A stretch of DNA of 64,000 nucleotides from Corynebacterium sp. SCR221107 (GCF_027886475.1 NZ_CP115670.1:2480001-2544000), one strand, 5' to 3'. Numbered from the stretch's first letter, positions 47,456 to 57,010 are shown. Numbers and translations are program-made. Notes: generated by a model from the sequence alone, not told the origin.

Positions 47456-48262
47456 ATGGAATTCTTCCCGGCACACAACCAACCTGCGCGCGCCGCGGTG
47501 CTGATCAGCCACGGCTACGCCGAGCACCTTGGGCGTTACCGTGGCCTCATTGAGGCGCTCAATCGCTGTGGCTTCGACGCCTATGGCTACAACCATCGCG
47601 CCCACGGTGAGGTGGCAAGCACGCCCGGGGTCAAGCGCGCGCAGGTGGACGTCGGCACGCTCATCCAAGACCACCTGCGAGCACGCGCGGCGGTGATCGC
47701 TGCCATGGAGGCGGCGTCGGCGCAGTTGCCGCTGTATCTGTTCGGGCATTCGATGGGCGGGCTTATTACCGCGGCGTCCGTGCAGGCCAACTCGGCGCAG
47801 GTCGCTGGCGTGGTTCTCAGCGGCCCGGCGCTGCGCCCGCTACCCCGCGTGCCCCTTGTTATCGCCCGGGCCGGCCGCACGCTGGCCCGGATTGCCCCGG
47901 GATTGCCCACCGCCAAGCTTGACGCCGCAGCGGTCTCGCGCGACCCGCAGGAGGTGCAGGCCTACCAAGACGATCCGTTGAACTACCACGGCGCCGTTGC
48001 CTTGCTCACTGCCACATCGATGGTGCTCGCCGGCGACAAGGTGCTGCGCACGCCATGGCCAGGTATTCCTACGTTCGTCATCCACGGCACCCAGGATCGC
48101 CTCGCCGATGTGGCAGGCGCCCGCCAATTCGCCCGCATGAGTCAGTCGATCACCCTAGAAGAGGTGGAGGGCGGATTCCACGAGGTCTTAAACGATAGCT
48201 CCCGTGAGCAATCACTGGCCCACATTCTTGACTGGCTCATTGAGCAAACGGATCAGGAATAA
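47456..48262 (+). CDS. Monoacylglycerol-lipase-like alpha/beta hydrolase
   Basis: This Hydrolase_4 (lysophospholipase/monoglyceride lipase) enzyme has 268 residues. The oxyanion region is AAVLISHGYAEHLGRY, the nucleophile is in YLFGHSMGGLI (Ser near 101), Asp in TFVIHGTQDRLAD and His in VEGGFHEVLND. YGYNHRAHGEVA matches the family's D.RGHG.S block with N/A changes. It has no signal peptide and is probably cytosolic or peripheral. Start ATG 47456 has AAAGGAGG 14 bases upstream. It is divergent from clpC; one dispersed motif copy (47361) lies between them. Confidence 0.87.
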   Translation: MEFFPAHNQPARAAVLISHGYAEHLGRYRGLIEALNRCGFDAYGYNHRAHGEVASTPGVKRAQVDVGTLIQDHLRARAAVIAAMEAASAQLPLYLFGHSMGGLITAASVQANSAQVAGVVLSGPALRPLPRVPLVIARAGRTLARIAPGLPTAKLDAAAVSRDPQEVQAYQDDPLNYHGAVALLTATSMVLAGDKVLRTPWPGIPTFVIHGTQDRLADVAGARQFARMSQSITLEEVEGGFHEVLNDSSREQSLAHILDWLIEQTDQE

Positions 48263-48402
48263 ACGAATAAAAGCCATAATTTCTTTCAAACGACAGATTT
48301 CTTTTCGCAGGTAGAGGCCATCGCGCCGGAGATTTTTGGAGCTTTTCCCTTAATTTTCATCAAAAACTCTCGTAGGCACGGTCACTGTTTGATAGCTTGT
48401 TG

Positions 48403-48489
48403 CCTCATGAGGCGCGCGGGGCACGAACCCCTCGCATTCCTCGGCAGGCAAGGCAGCTGGTGCGCCAGCTGAACTCCAGCGTGCCCCCG
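48403..48489 (+). ncRNA. Structured 5' leader of the ABC importer operon (candidate regulatory RNA)
   Basis: A long-range stem CGGGGCACG (48417-48425) with CGTGCCCCCG (48480-48489) encloses two internal elements. One is a perfect CAGCTGG-TGCG-CCAGCTG hairpin (48454-48471), the other is a CCTCGGCAGG-type helix near 48438. A GCCTCATGAGGC palindrome (48403-48414) lies just before. It ends about 40 bases before the GTG of the binding-protein gene. I do not recognise a known riboswitch class. The reverse strand faintly resembles a decayed tRNA, which is an alternative. Confidence 0.45.
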
Positions 48490-48531
48490 CTCGCCTATGG
48501 ATAAAACAAACACCCCTTGCTAGGAGGAGCT

Positions 48532-50172
48532 GTGGACAACAAGAAATCTCTGCGCATCGCCGCACCCATTGTGGCCCTTATGACGGGACTGACCATGACC
48601 GCCTGTGCGAACACGGATTCCTCAACGGAATCAACGCAGTCCTCCGGTGGCGGGCAAACCGCCGGGCTGACCATCGGCACCACGGACAAGGTCACCAAGC
48701 TGGACCCGGCGGGTTCCTATGACAACGGTTCCTTCAATGTCATGCGCCAGGTCTACGGCTTCCTCGTGGAACCCGAGCCGGGCTCTACCGATGCCGCCAT
48801 GCAGCCATCCCTGGCGGAATCGGCGGAGTTTAGCTCGCCGACCGAATACACCGTCAAGCTCAAGTCCGGTCTGAAGTTCGCCAATGGCAACGAGCTGACC
48901 TCCTCGGACGTCAAGTTCTCCTTCGATCGCCAGATTGCGATCGACGATCCCAACGGCCCCGCCTCCCTGCTGGGTAACCTCGACTCGGTGTCCACGCCTG
49001 ATGACACCACGGTCGTGTTCAAGCTGAAGGCCGAAAACGATCAGACCTTCCCGCTGGTGCTCAACTCCCCGGCCGGCCCGATCGTCGACGAGGACACCTT
49101 CTCCGCCGACGCCACCATGGACAACGCGGATGTGGTGGCAACCGACGGCTTCGCCGGGCCTTACGCCATTAGCTCCTTTAGCGAGAACGAACTGGTCAGC
49201 TACGCGGCCAACCCGGACTACCAGGGACTTTTGGGCGCCCCGAAGACCGAAAACGTCAACGTCAAGTACTACGCGGATGCCTCCAACCTGAAGCTGGACA
49301 TCCAGCAAAACAACATCGACGTCGCCTACCGCTCGCTGTCGGCCACCGACATCGAGGACCTGCGCGGCAACGACAACGTCCAGGTCATCGAGGGTCCCGG
49401 CGGCGAGATCCGCTACCTGGTCTTCAACTTCGACACCATGCCCTTCGGCGCGAAGACCCCGGAGGCCGACCCGGCCAAGGCCACCGCCGTGCGCCAGGCC
49501 ATCGCCGCCTCCATCGACCGCTCGGCGCTGGCCACAGACATCTACAAGGACACCTACGCCCCGCTTTACTCCTCCGTCGCCTCCGCGATGGACGGCGCCA
49601 CCACCCCGGTCAAGGACAAGTACCTCACGGCCGACGGCGCCCCGGATGTGGAGAAGGCCAAGGAGATCCTTTCCGCCGCGGGTGTTACCGACCCGGTCGA
49701 GCTCAACATCCAGTACAACCCGGACCACTACGGCCCGTCCTCTGGCGATGAGTACGCCGCGATCAAGAGCCAGCTCGAGGCCACCGGCCTGTTTACCGTG
49801 AACCTGCAGTCCACCGAGTGGGTGCAGTACAACAAGGACCGCGTCTCGGATGTGTACCCGATCTACCAGCTGGGTTGGTTCCCGGACTTCTCCGACGCCG
49901 ACAACTACCTCACGCCGTTTTTCACCAAGGACAACTTCCTCGAGAACCACTATGAAAACGCCAAGGTCGAGGCACTGATCAAGCAGGAGGTTACCACCGC
50001 GGATCCAGCCGAACGCCTCAAGCTCATCGGCGATATCCAAGAACTGGAGGCCGATCACCTCTCCACGGTTCCGCTGCTGGAGGGCAAGCAGTTCGCTATC
50101 GCTGGCAAGGATGTCTCGGGGGTAATCCTCGATTCCTCCTTCCACCTGCGTTTCGGTTCGATCGAAAAGTAA
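48532..50172 (+). CDS. Peptide/nickel-type ABC transporter solute-binding lipoprotein
   Basis: This family-5 extracellular solute-binding protein (DppA/OppA-like) has 546 residues. It has a lipoprotein signal peptide (SLRIAAPIVALMTGLTMTAC, Cys near 27) and a Ser/Gly linker. The SBP_bac_5 core follows: GSFNVMRQVYGFLVEPEPGS, LKSGLKFANGNELTSSDVKF, VRQAIAASIDRSALA. Ligand is probably an oligopeptide, but binding-protein sequence does not fix it. Start GTG 48532 has AGGAGGAGCT directly upstream. It is the first gene of a complete four-gene importer, 4 bases before the first permease. Confidence 0.92.
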   Translation: MDNKKSLRIAAPIVALMTGLTMTACANTDSSTESTQSSGGGQTAGLTIGTTDKVTKLDPAGSYDNGSFNVMRQVYGFLVEPEPGSTDAAMQPSLAESAEFSSPTEYTVKLKSGLKFANGNELTSSDVKFSFDRQIAIDDPNGPASLLGNLDSVSTPDDTTVVFKLKAENDQTFPLVLNSPAGPIVDEDTFSADATMDNADVVATDGFAGPYAISSFSENELVSYAANPDYQGLLGAPKTENVNVKYYADASNLKLDIQQNNIDVAYRSLSATDIEDLRGNDNVQVIEGPGGEIRYLVFNFDTMPFGAKTPEADPAKATAVRQAIAASIDRSALATDIYKDTYAPLYSSVASAMDGATTPVKDKYLTADGAPDVEKAKEILSAAGVTDPVELNIQYNPDHYGPSSGDEYAAIKSQLEATGLFTVNLQSTEWVQYNKDRVSDVYPIYQLGWFPDFSDADNYLTPFFTKDNFLENHYENAKVEALIKQEVTTADPAERLKLIGDIQELEADHLSTVPLLEGKQFAIAGKDVSGVILDSSFHLRFGSIEK

Positions 50173-50175
50173 GCC

Positions 50176-51267
50176 ATGACGAGCGCAGCCCCAGTTGAGC
50201 TGGGAACAACTGCGGAAGTCAAAGATGAAACGGGTAAGAATCGTGGCGGCGGCTTCGCGCGCTACATTCTTATCCGTTTCCTTTTGATCTTCCCCACGAT
50301 ATTCATTCTGGTCACCACTGTCTTCTTCCTCATGCGAATTACCGGCGACCCCATCACGGCCGCCCTGGGTGGCAGGCTCACGCCGGATCAGCTCGCCGAG
50401 CGCGTCCATGCTGCAGGTTACGACCGCCCGCTGCTGGTCCAATACTTTGAGTACCTGGGCAATGTCGCAACAGGCGATTTCGGCACCACCTTTACCGATG
50501 GCCGCCCGGTCACCGACATCCTGGTCAAGTACGGCGCGGCCACCGCGGAGCTCGTGTTCTACTCGCTCATCGTCGCGCTGGTGCTGGGCGTCCCGCTGGG
50601 CATGGTGGCCACCTACTTCCGGGATCGCCTAGGCGACGGCTTCCTGCGCGTGTTCGCCATCCTCGCCTACGCAACCCCGGTCTTCTTCGTCGGCTTGGTG
50701 CTCAAGCTCATCTTCTCGGTCAAGCTGGGGTGGCTGCCGATCGCCGGGCGGGTCTCCTCAAGCGGGGAGTCCACGCTCAACTCGATCACCAACCGCACGC
50801 CCTTCTACCTGCTCGACGCCCTGCGCTTGGGCGATCTGGCGCTGATCAAGGACGTGGCCTCCCACGCCGTGCTGCCCGCGGTGGCCTTGGGGTTGCTCAC
50901 CGGAGGTGTGTTCCTGCGCCTGGTGCGCACCAATTTGATCGGCACACTCGATCGCCAGTATGTGGAATCCGCCCGCTCCCGCGGGGTCAGCGAATACCGC
51001 CTGGTGACCCGGCATGCCCTTCGGCCGGCGCTCATCCCGGTGATCACGGTGATGGGCATGCAAATCGCGCTGAGCCTGGGCGGTGCCGTGCTCACGGAGA
51101 CCACCTTCGAATGGAAGGGCTTGGGCTTCATCCTGGTGCAGTACATGCAGGCCCGCGACTACGTGGCGGTCCAGGGCATCGTGATGCTCATGGCCGTCAT
51201 CGTGGCGGTGACGAACTTCTTCGTGGATGTCATCGCCGCGCTCATCGATCCCCGAGTGAGGTACTGA
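50176..51267 (+). CDS. ABC transporter permease (DppB type)
   Basis: This inner-membrane permease has 363 residues with about 6 helices. The N-terminal ~30 residues are cytoplasmic, then YILIRFLLIFPTIFILVTTV opens the first helix. The EAA-loop contact to the ATPase is SRGVSEYRLVTRHALRPALI. The periplasmic TM2 region with GDFGTTFTDGRPVTDIL matches BPD_transp_1 permeases of the DppB/OppB group. It starts 4 bases after the binding-protein gene and ends 2 bases before the second permease. Confidence 0.93.
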   Translation: MTSAAPVELGTTAEVKDETGKNRGGGFARYILIRFLLIFPTIFILVTTVFFLMRITGDPITAALGGRLTPDQLAERVHAAGYDRPLLVQYFEYLGNVATGDFGTTFTDGRPVTDILVKYGAATAELVFYSLIVALVLGVPLGMVATYFRDRLGDGFLRVFAILAYATPVFFVGLVLKLIFSVKLGWLPIAGRVSSSGESTLNSITNRTPFYLLDALRLGDLALIKDVASHAVLPAVALGLLTGGVFLRLVRTNLIGTLDRQYVESARSRGVSEYRLVTRHALRPALIPVITVMGMQIALSLGGAVLTETTFEWKGLGFILVQYMQARDYVAVQGIVMLMAVIVAVTNFFVDVIAALIDPRVRY

Positions 51268-51268
51268 C

Positions 51269-52186
51269 ATGGTCAAAGACTGGCCCATCATTTCCGACGT
51301 TCGTCGCTCCGCAGGCACCCAGCGTTTCATGCTGGTAACAGGTCTCATCCTGAGCGCAATGCTGCTGCTGGTGGCGTTGTTCGCACCGCTGATCGCCCCC
51401 TATTCCTGGTCGCAGACCGCCGACGACCTCGGCTCCTTCGGCACCCAGCAGCCACCGTCCTCGGAGCATATCTGGGGCACCACCGTCTCCGGCTTCGACG
51501 TCTTCTCCCGCGTGATCTGGGGGACGCGCACCGCGGTGGCGGTCATCGTCGCAGCGGTGGTGGCCTCCATCATCATCGGCGTGCTGCTCGGCCTGGTCTC
51601 CGGCTACATCGGTGGCTGGCTCGACCGGATCCTCGTGATGATCGCCGACGCCATCTATGCCTTCCCTTCTCTACTGCTGGCCATCGTCATGTCCATCGTG
51701 CTCACCGGCGGGCAGTCCAACGCGGTCGGCGGGATCGCGGCGGCGGCCATCTCGATCACCGTGGTGTTCATCCCCCAGTACTTCCGCGTCATCCGCGCGG
51801 AGACCATCAGGCTCAAGGCGGAGCCCTTCGTGGAGTCCGCGCAGGCGGTGGGCGCTACCCACTGGCGCACCATGACCGTGCACATCCTGCGCAACGCCAC
51901 CCGTACCCTGCCGCTGATCTTCACCCTCAACGCCTCGGAGGCCATCCTCACCCTGGCGGGCCTGGGCTTCATCGGCTTCGGCATCGAACCCACCTCCGCC
52001 GCCGAGTGGGGCTATGACCTCAACCGTTCGATCTCTGAGGTCACCTCCGGCATCTGGTGGACCTCGATCTACCCCGGTATGGCCATCGTCTTGTCCGTGC
52101 TGGGCATCACGCTCGTGGGTGAGTCGCTCAATGACCTCAACGATCCGCGGCTGCGTATTCGTCGGAAAGCAAAGAAGGCACGCTAA
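51269..52186 (+). CDS. ABC transporter permease (DppC type)
   Basis: This second permease has 305 residues. The OppC_N-type first helix is FMLVTGLILSAMLLLVALFA, and the HIWGTTVSGFDVFSRVIWGT motif is typical of DppC. The EAA loop is ESAQAVGATHWRTMTVHILR. GFGIEPTSAAEWGYDLN near the end is also characteristic. The ATG of the ATPase gene overlaps its TAA stop. A copy of the dispersed GCTTTCCGACG motif (reverse orientation) lies in its last codons (52160-52170). Confidence 0.93.
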   Translation: MVKDWPIISDVRRSAGTQRFMLVTGLILSAMLLLVALFAPLIAPYSWSQTADDLGSFGTQQPPSSEHIWGTTVSGFDVFSRVIWGTRTAVAVIVAAVVASIIIGVLLGLVSGYIGGWLDRILVMIADAIYAFPSLLLAIVMSIVLTGGQSNAVGGIAAAAISITVVFIPQYFRVIRAETIRLKAEPFVESAQAVGATHWRTMTVHILRNATRTLPLIFTLNASEAILTLAGLGFIGFGIEPTSAAEWGYDLNRSISEVTSGIWWTSIYPGMAIVLSVLGITLVGESLNDLNDPRLRIRRKAKKAR

Positions 52187-53850
52187 TGGAAACAACACAA
52201 TCCAGAAAACCCCGTGTCAGCATTGACAAGCTCGCGGTCACCTTCGCCACCGACGAGGGTCCCGTCGAGGCGGTGCGCAACGTCAGCCTCGACGTTGCAG
52301 AAGGGGAAATTCTCGCCTTGGTGGGCGAGTCCGGCTCCGGCAAGACTGTTACCGCGCGCTCGGTCCTGGGCTTTACCCCGGAAGCAGAAGGCACCATCGT
52401 CGTCGACGGCAAGGACGTGCTTCACCTCGGGCCGCAGCAGCTGCGCGCGCTGCGCGGCACGGACGTCTCCATGATCTTCCAGGAACCGTCGAGCGCGATG
52501 AACCCGGTCTATCCGATCTGGTGGCAGATGGGCGAGGGCATCCGCGCCCACGATAAGAAGATCAAGAAGAAGGAGATCAAGGCCCGCTGCGTGGAGGCGC
52601 TGCGCGCGGTGGGGATCCCGAACCCGGAAAAGCGCATCGACCATTACCCGCACGAGTTCTCCGGAGGGCAAAAGCAGCGCATCATGATCGCGATGGCGCT
52701 GGAGATGGGCGCGAAGACCATCATCGCCGACGAGCCCACCACCGCGCTCGACGTCACGGTGCAGGCGGAAATCCTCCAGCTGCTGCGCTCGATCCGCGAT
52801 AAGTACCACACCTCGATCATCATCATTACCCACAACATGGGCGTGGTCGCCGACCTCGCCGACACCGTGGCCGTGATGTACCAGGGTGAGATCGTGGAGA
52901 AGGCGCCGGTGGCCGAGCTGTTTGCGAATCCCCAGCAGGAGTACACAAAGAAGCTACTTGCCGCTGTCCCGCATCTGGGGCGCAGGTCGCACTCGGCCGG
53001 CCTGGATTCCGAGGCGAGGCAGGAGCTGCTCGAACGCACGGCCGTGGTCGAGGCCCGCGGCCTAGAAATCACTTACCCCGGGCGCTTGGGTTCGCCGGCG
53101 TTCCGTGCGGTCAAGGGGATCGACTTCGACATCCACCAGGGCGAGGTCTTTGGCCTGGTGGGTGAGTCCGGCTCCGGCAAGACCACCATTGGCCGGGCGA
53201 TGATCGGCTTGGAAAAGACCACCGGCGGCTCGCTCAAGGTGCTGGGCCAGGAGCTTGCCGGCATCAATCAGCGCGAGCTTCGGCAGCTGCGCCGGCGCGT
53301 TGGCTTCGTATTCCAGGACCCGGCGACCTCCTTTAATCCGCATTTCACCATCGCGGAGTGCATAGCCGAGCCGCTGGTGATCAACCGCCCGGAGCTGTCT
53401 GCCGCTGAGCGGGACAAGGAGGTAGCCGACCTGCTCGATGCCGTAGCCTTGCCCACTAGCTACGCGAGGCGCTATCCGCACGAGCTCTCCGGCGGCCAGC
53501 GCCAACGCGTAAGCCTCGCCCGCGGGCTCGTGCTTCGCCCGGAGCTCATCATCGCCGATGAGCCAACCTCGGCGCTGGATGTCTCGGTGCAGGCCGTGGT
53601 GCTGGAGCTGTTCCAGCAATTGCAGCGCGAGTTCAACTTCGCCTCACTGTTTATTAGCCACGATCTCGCGGTGATCGACATGGTGGCCCACCGCGTAGGC
53701 GTGCTTTATCACGGCGAATTGGTTGAGGCTGGATTTGGCGCGGATATTCTTCAAAATCCTAGCCAGCTCTATACTCAGCGCCTTATCGCCTCCCTGCCGG
53801 TGCCGGATCCGGTGGAACAGGCGCGCAGGCGTGCGCGACGTGTGTCCTAG
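52186..53850 (+). CDS. Duplicated ABC ATPase of the peptide importer (DppD-DppF fusion)
   Basis: At 554 residues this protein carries two ATPase halves in one polypeptide. Half 1: Walker A LVGESGSGKTVTARSVLG, signature EFSGGQKQR, Walker B TIIADEPTTALD. Half 2 from about 290: Walker A LVGESGSGKTTIGRAMIG, signature ELSGGQRQRVSLARGL, Walker B LIIADEPTSALD. The usual C-terminal oligopeptide/dipeptide extension after half 1 is short, and iron-sulphur Cys motifs are not seen. It completes the importer; the operon runs binding protein, two permeases, ATPase. The ATG overlaps the previous stop. Confidence 0.94.
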   Translation: METTQSRKPRVSIDKLAVTFATDEGPVEAVRNVSLDVAEGEILALVGESGSGKTVTARSVLGFTPEAEGTIVVDGKDVLHLGPQQLRALRGTDVSMIFQEPSSAMNPVYPIWWQMGEGIRAHDKKIKKKEIKARCVEALRAVGIPNPEKRIDHYPHEFSGGQKQRIMIAMALEMGAKTIIADEPTTALDVTVQAEILQLLRSIRDKYHTSIIIITHNMGVVADLADTVAVMYQGEIVEKAPVAELFANPQQEYTKKLLAAVPHLGRRSHSAGLDSEARQELLERTAVVEARGLEITYPGRLGSPAFRAVKGIDFDIHQGEVFGLVGESGSGKTTIGRAMIGLEKTTGGSLKVLGQELAGINQRELRQLRRRVGFVFQDPATSFNPHFTIAECIAEPLVINRPELSAAERDKEVADLLDAVALPTSYARRYPHELSGGQRQRVSLARGLVLRPELIIADEPTSALDVSVQAVVLELFQQLQREFNFASLFISHDLAVIDMVAHRVGVLYHGELVEAGFGADILQNPSQLYTQRLIASLPVPDPVEQARRRARRVS

Positions 53851-53933
53851 CGCAGGATAAAAGGCCGGTCCACCTTTCGGGGCCTCGAGCTTCCTCGTTC
53901 GGGGAAATTTCCTGTGGTGATTCACGCCGCATT

Positions 53934-53967
53934 AAAGTGATATCACTTTTATGATAATCTGATATCA
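53934..53967 (+). promoter_or_regulatory. Paired palindromic operators before the SPFH/RHH operon
   Basis: A 16-bp perfect palindrome AAAGTGATATCACTTT (53934-53949) and a second TGATATCA (53960-53967) have centres 22 bp apart, two helical turns. Both precede the ATG at 53996. The RHH protein encoded downstream is the likely ligand. Confidence 0.7.
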
Positions 53968-53995
53968 CATTATTGGATCTCACTGAGGAGGAAAC

Positions 53996-54913
53996 ATGGA
54001 CGCAAACACCGCGCCCGCCCCGGTCGGCCACCAAGGCGCCGCCGTCACCGTCACCGAACACCCCGCCTGGTCTGCCTCGGCGCCGCTGGCCGGAACCGCG
54101 CTCATCGTCGCGCTCGCACTCATCGGACTGAGCGTGTGGGACATTTTCCAAGGCCTACTGCCTCTCGCCCTCGACATCGCCGTGATTATCATCGCGCTTT
54201 TCGCCTTGACCATGATCCGCGTCATCAACCCGGGTGAGACCCACGTGGCGCAATTCTTCGGCAAGTACGTGGGCACCGTCCGCCGCACCGGGCTGACGAT
54301 GGTCGCACCGCTGGTGGCAACGCGTAAGAAAAGCGTGCGCGTGCGCAACTTCGAGACCAACGCCATCAAGGTCAATGACCTCAACGGCAACCCGATCAAC
54401 ATCGGCGCGATCATCGTCTGGCAGGTCGCCGATACCGCGAAGGCCACCTTCGCCGTCGAGGAGGTCGAGGAGTTCATTCATTCCCAGGCCGAATCCGCCC
54501 TGCGGCACGTTGCCACCACGCACCCTTACGATTCCGCCGATAGCACCACCACCCCATCCCTTTCCGGTTCGACCGACATCGTCTCCGCCGAGCTTGCCGA
54601 CGAGGTCGCGGCGCGTGCCGCCATCGCTGGCGTGGAGATCGTGGAGGCCCGCATTTCGGCGCTGAGCTACGCCCCGGAAATCGCCCAGGCGATGCTGCAG
54701 CGCCAGCAGGCCACCGCCATCGTCGATGCGCGGGAAAAGATTGTGGAGGGCGCGGTGAGCATGGTCGAGTCTGCCCTGGGGCAGCTGGAGGCGCGTGAGA
54801 TCGTGGAGCTTGACCCCGAACGCCGCGCCGCGATGGTGTCCAATCTGCTCGTGGTCCTGTGCTCGGACAATTCCGCCGCCCCGGTGATCAATGCAGGTAG
54901 CCTCTATTCCTAA
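53996..54913 (+). CDS. SPFH/Band-7 domain membrane protein
   Basis: This 305-residue protein is of stomatin/prohibitin/flotillin type. Two hydrophobic segments lie near the N-terminus ([19 protein letters not shown] and [20 protein letters not shown]). The Band-7 domain follows from about 75 ([20 protein letters not shown]), with [20 protein letters not shown] and the [13 protein letters not shown] segment. A coiled-coil region ([20 protein letters not shown]) comes last. Such proteins scaffold lipid microdomains. The start ATG 53996 has GAGGAGG upstream. It is followed after 9 bases by an RHH DNA-binding protein, a pairing I have seen in several bacteria; the link between the two is not understood. 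Confidence 0.9.
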   Translation: MDANTAPAPVGHQGAAVTVTEHPAWSASAPLAGTALIVALALIGLSVWDIFQGLLPLALDIAVIIIALFALTMIRVINPGETHVAQFFGKYVGTVRRTGLTMVAPLVATRKKSVRVRNFETNAIKVNDLNGNPINIGAIIVWQVADTAKATFAVEEVEEFIHSQAESALRHVATTHPYDSADSTTTPSLSGSTDIVSAELADEVAARAAIAGVEIVEARISALSYAPEIAQAMLQRQQATAIVDAREKIVEGAVSMVESALGQLEAREIVELDPERRAAMVSNLLVVLCSDNSAAPVINAGSLYS

Positions 54914-54922
54914 GGTGGGATT

Positions 54923-55156
54923 ATGGCCCCCCGTAAGAACATTCCCCTGCGGCTCGACCCGGCCATCTATGATGCCATCGCCCACGTGGCCGCCGACGAG
55001 CTACGCAGCGTGAACTCCCAAATCGAGCTCATGCTGCGCGAGCAGCTGCGCACGATGGGGCGCCTGCCCTCCAGCGCCGGCGAGCTCCCCCGCCGTGGCC
55101 GCCCCCGCAAGAATCAACCGGCCACGGACAACCCCGACCTGCCCCAGAACGCATAG
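54923..55156 (+). CDS. Ribbon-helix-helix (Arc-like) DNA-binding protein
   Basis: The product has 77 residues. The beta-strand KNIPLRLDPAIYDAI and helices HVAADELRSVNSQIELMLRE form an Arc/MetJ-type RHH fold, which binds DNA as a dimer of strands. A basic C-terminal tail (RRGRPRKNQ) resembles an AT-hook and may add minor-groove contacts. It shares an operon with the SPFH gene. The TGATATCA palindromes upstream, spaced by two helical turns, are the likely operator. A toxin partner is not present, so a conventional toxin-antitoxin role is unlikely. Confidence 0.87.
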   Translation: MAPRKNIPLRLDPAIYDAIAHVAADELRSVNSQIELMLREQLRTMGRLPSSAGELPRRGRPRKNQPATDNPDLPQNA

Positions 55157-55206
55157 CCAGTCTCACACCGCCCCGGCGCACCAATGGTTCTTGTGCTTCT
55201 GCCCTT

Positions 55207-55217
55207 GCTTGCCGACG
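55207..55217 (+). repeat. Dispersed motif GCTTKCCGACG, intergenic copy
   Basis: TTGCTTGCCGACG then TCAGCCGCGCC, between the RHH gene and lysS. Confidence 0.7.
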
Positions 55218-55302
55218 TCAGCCGCGCCGGGACCAAGAGAAATGCTGAAAGCCGTGAGGAGTGCTGCCGCAAAGGGGCGGGGTGCTGCCCGCATCTTTAG
55301 AC

Positions 55303-55340
55303 AAGGCCCCGTAGACAGTGCGCCATGTCTACGGGGCCTT
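55303..55340. terminator. Terminator between the RHH gene and lysS
   Basis: The perfect 15-bp stem AAGGCCCCGTAGACA / TGTCTACGGGGCCTT with an 8-base loop lies 33 bases after the lysS stop on the minus strand. It can serve both convergent genes. Confidence 0.8.
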
Positions 55341-55372
55341 TAAAGCTATATGCGCTGGTAAAACCAGGTTTA

Positions 55373-56947
55373 CTAGCTCACACGCTCCGGCTTGACCATC
55401 GGGAAGAGAACAGTCTCACGAATACCCAATCCGGTCAGCGCCATCAGCAGGCGGTCGATACCCATGCCGCACCCGGCCGTCGGCGGCATGCCCTGCTCCA
55501 TCGCGGCGAGGAAGTCCTCGTCCAAGACCATCGCCTCATCGTCGCCAGCGGCAGCAAGCCGGGCCTGGTCCTCGAAGCGCTCGCGCTGAATGATCGGGTC
55601 CACCAGCTCGGAATAGCCGGTGGCCAGCTCGAAGCCGCGCACGTAGAGGTCCCACTTCTCCGTGACCCCCGGCTGGCTGCGGTGCTGGCGTGTCAAAGGA
55701 GAGGTCTCCACGGGGAAGTTCTTCACGAAGATCGGGCCGTAGAGCTGGTCCTCGCACAAAAGCTCCCAGATCTCCTCGACCAGCTTGCCGTGGCCCCAGC
55801 CACCCTTCTCGGGCACGTCCAGGCCGATGACCTTCGCGATCTCCTTGAGCTCCTCGACGGTGGAGTCAATGGTGACCTCCGGCTGCCCCGGGAACTTCCG
55901 CGCCAGAGCCTCGTTGAGCGAAGGATACATCTCGATCTCCTTCCACTGACCGCCGAGATCGTACTCGGTGCCGTCGGCAAGCGTGACGGTGGTGGAACCG
56001 AAGACCTCCATGGCCACGGACTGGATGAGGTTCTTGATGGTGCGCGCGCCGTCCTCGTAGGTGCCCCAGGCCTGGTAAGTCTCCAGCATCGCGAACTCCG
56101 GGGAGTGCGAGGAGTCCACGCCCTCGTTGCGGAAATTGCGGTTAACCTCAAAGACCCGCTCGATGCCGCCGACCACGCAGCGCTTGAGGTACAGCTCCGG
56201 GGCGATGCGCAGGTAGAGGTCGATGTCGAGGGCGTTGGAGTGGGTGATAAAAGGCCGGGCCGCAGCGCCGCCGTGCAGGGTCTGCAGCATTGGGGTCTCC
56301 ACCTCGAGGAAGCCCTCGCCCTCTAGGAAGTTGCGCAGCGCGCGCATGACCTTGATGCGGGTCAGCGCATTCGTGCGGGCCTGCTCGCGCATGATGAGGT
56401 CGGTGTAGCGGTGACGCACCCGCGAATCCTCACTCATCTCGGCGAAGGCAACCGGCAGCGGCCGGATCGCCTTGGAGGCCATGTGCCAGGTCTTGGCCAT
56501 AATCGACAGCTCGCCGCGACGCGAGGAGACCACACGCCCGCGGATGGAGACGATGTCACCCAAGTCCACGTCGGCCTTCCACGCCGCCAGCTTCTCCTCG
56601 CCGACCTCGGCCAGCGACAGCATGGCCTGAATCTGGGTGCCGTTGCCCTCCTGGAGCGCCGCGAAGCACAGCTTGCCGGTATTGCGGATAAACAGCACGC
56701 GCCCGGCGATGGCGACCTCGACGTCGGTCTCCTCGCCGGGAGTCAGGTAGGTAACGCCCTCAGCGGGCTCGGCCGGGGCCTCATCAACGGCCACGAACTT
56801 CTGACGCAAGTCGGTGATGCTGACGGTGCGGTCGACGATCACCGGGTAGGCCTCGGCGCCGGAATCGATCAGGCGCTGGCGCTTCTCACGTCGGATGCGC
56901 AGCTGCTCAGGGACATCATTTGCTGGGGTGTTTTTTGCGTCAGTCAC
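55373..56947 (-). CDS. lysS: Lysyl-tRNA synthetase (class II)
   Basis: This class IIb synthetase has 524 residues. The N-terminal OB-fold anticodon domain ([20 protein letters not shown]) is followed by the catalytic core. Motif 1 is near [10 protein letters not shown], motif 2 is [20 protein letters not shown], and motif 3 is [21 protein letters not shown] 56947 is the start ([20 protein letters not shown]), from family length. It converges with the RHH gene. A dispersed motif copy (57000-57010) lies in its upstream region. Confidence 0.95.
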   Translation of the reverse strand: MTDAKNTPANDVPEQLRIRREKRQRLIDSGAEAYPVIVDRTVSITDLRQKFVAVDEAPAEPAEGVTYLTPGEETDVEVAIAGRVLFIRNTGKLCFAALQEGNGTQIQAMLSLAEVGEEKLAAWKADVDLGDIVSIRGRVVSSRRGELSIMAKTWHMASKAIRPLPVAFAEMSEDSRVRHRYTDLIMREQARTNALTRIKVMRALRNFLEGEGFLEVETPMLQTLHGGAAARPFITHSNALDIDLYLRIAPELYLKRCVVGGIERVFEVNRNFRNEGVDSSHSPEFAMLETYQAWGTYEDGARTIKNLIQSVAMEVFGSTTVTLADGTEYDLGGQWKEIEMYPSLNEALARKFPGQPEVTIDSTVEELKEIAKVIGLDVPEKGGWGHGKLVEEIWELLCEDQLYGPIFVKNFPVETSPLTRQHRSQPGVTEKWDLYVRGFELATGYSELVDPIIQRERFEDQARLAAAGDDEAMVLDEDFLAAMEQGMPPTAGCGMGIDRLLMALTGLGIRETVLFPMVKPERVS

Positions 56948-56999
56948 GCCTTCAAAGGGTAGTCGATGGCGGGCTTTTTGGTACAACTGCCCCTTTTTT

Positions 57000-57010
57000 G
57001 CTTGCCGACG
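57000..57010 (+). repeat. Dispersed motif GCTTKCCGACG, intergenic copy
   Basis: TTTTTTGCTTGCCGACG then CCCAACCGG, between lysS and the PfkB kinase. Confidence 0.75.

Noticed and set aside
48395..48490. tRNA-like sequence on the minus strand (GAGGGGTTCGTGCCCCG as a T-arm)
   Set aside because: No acceptor stem or proper anticodon arm can be drawn. The plus-strand leader-RNA folding is more complete.
48631..50442. 603-codon minus-strand open frame
   Set aside because: It is antisense to the solute-binding protein and the start of the permease gene, with shadow-type composition.
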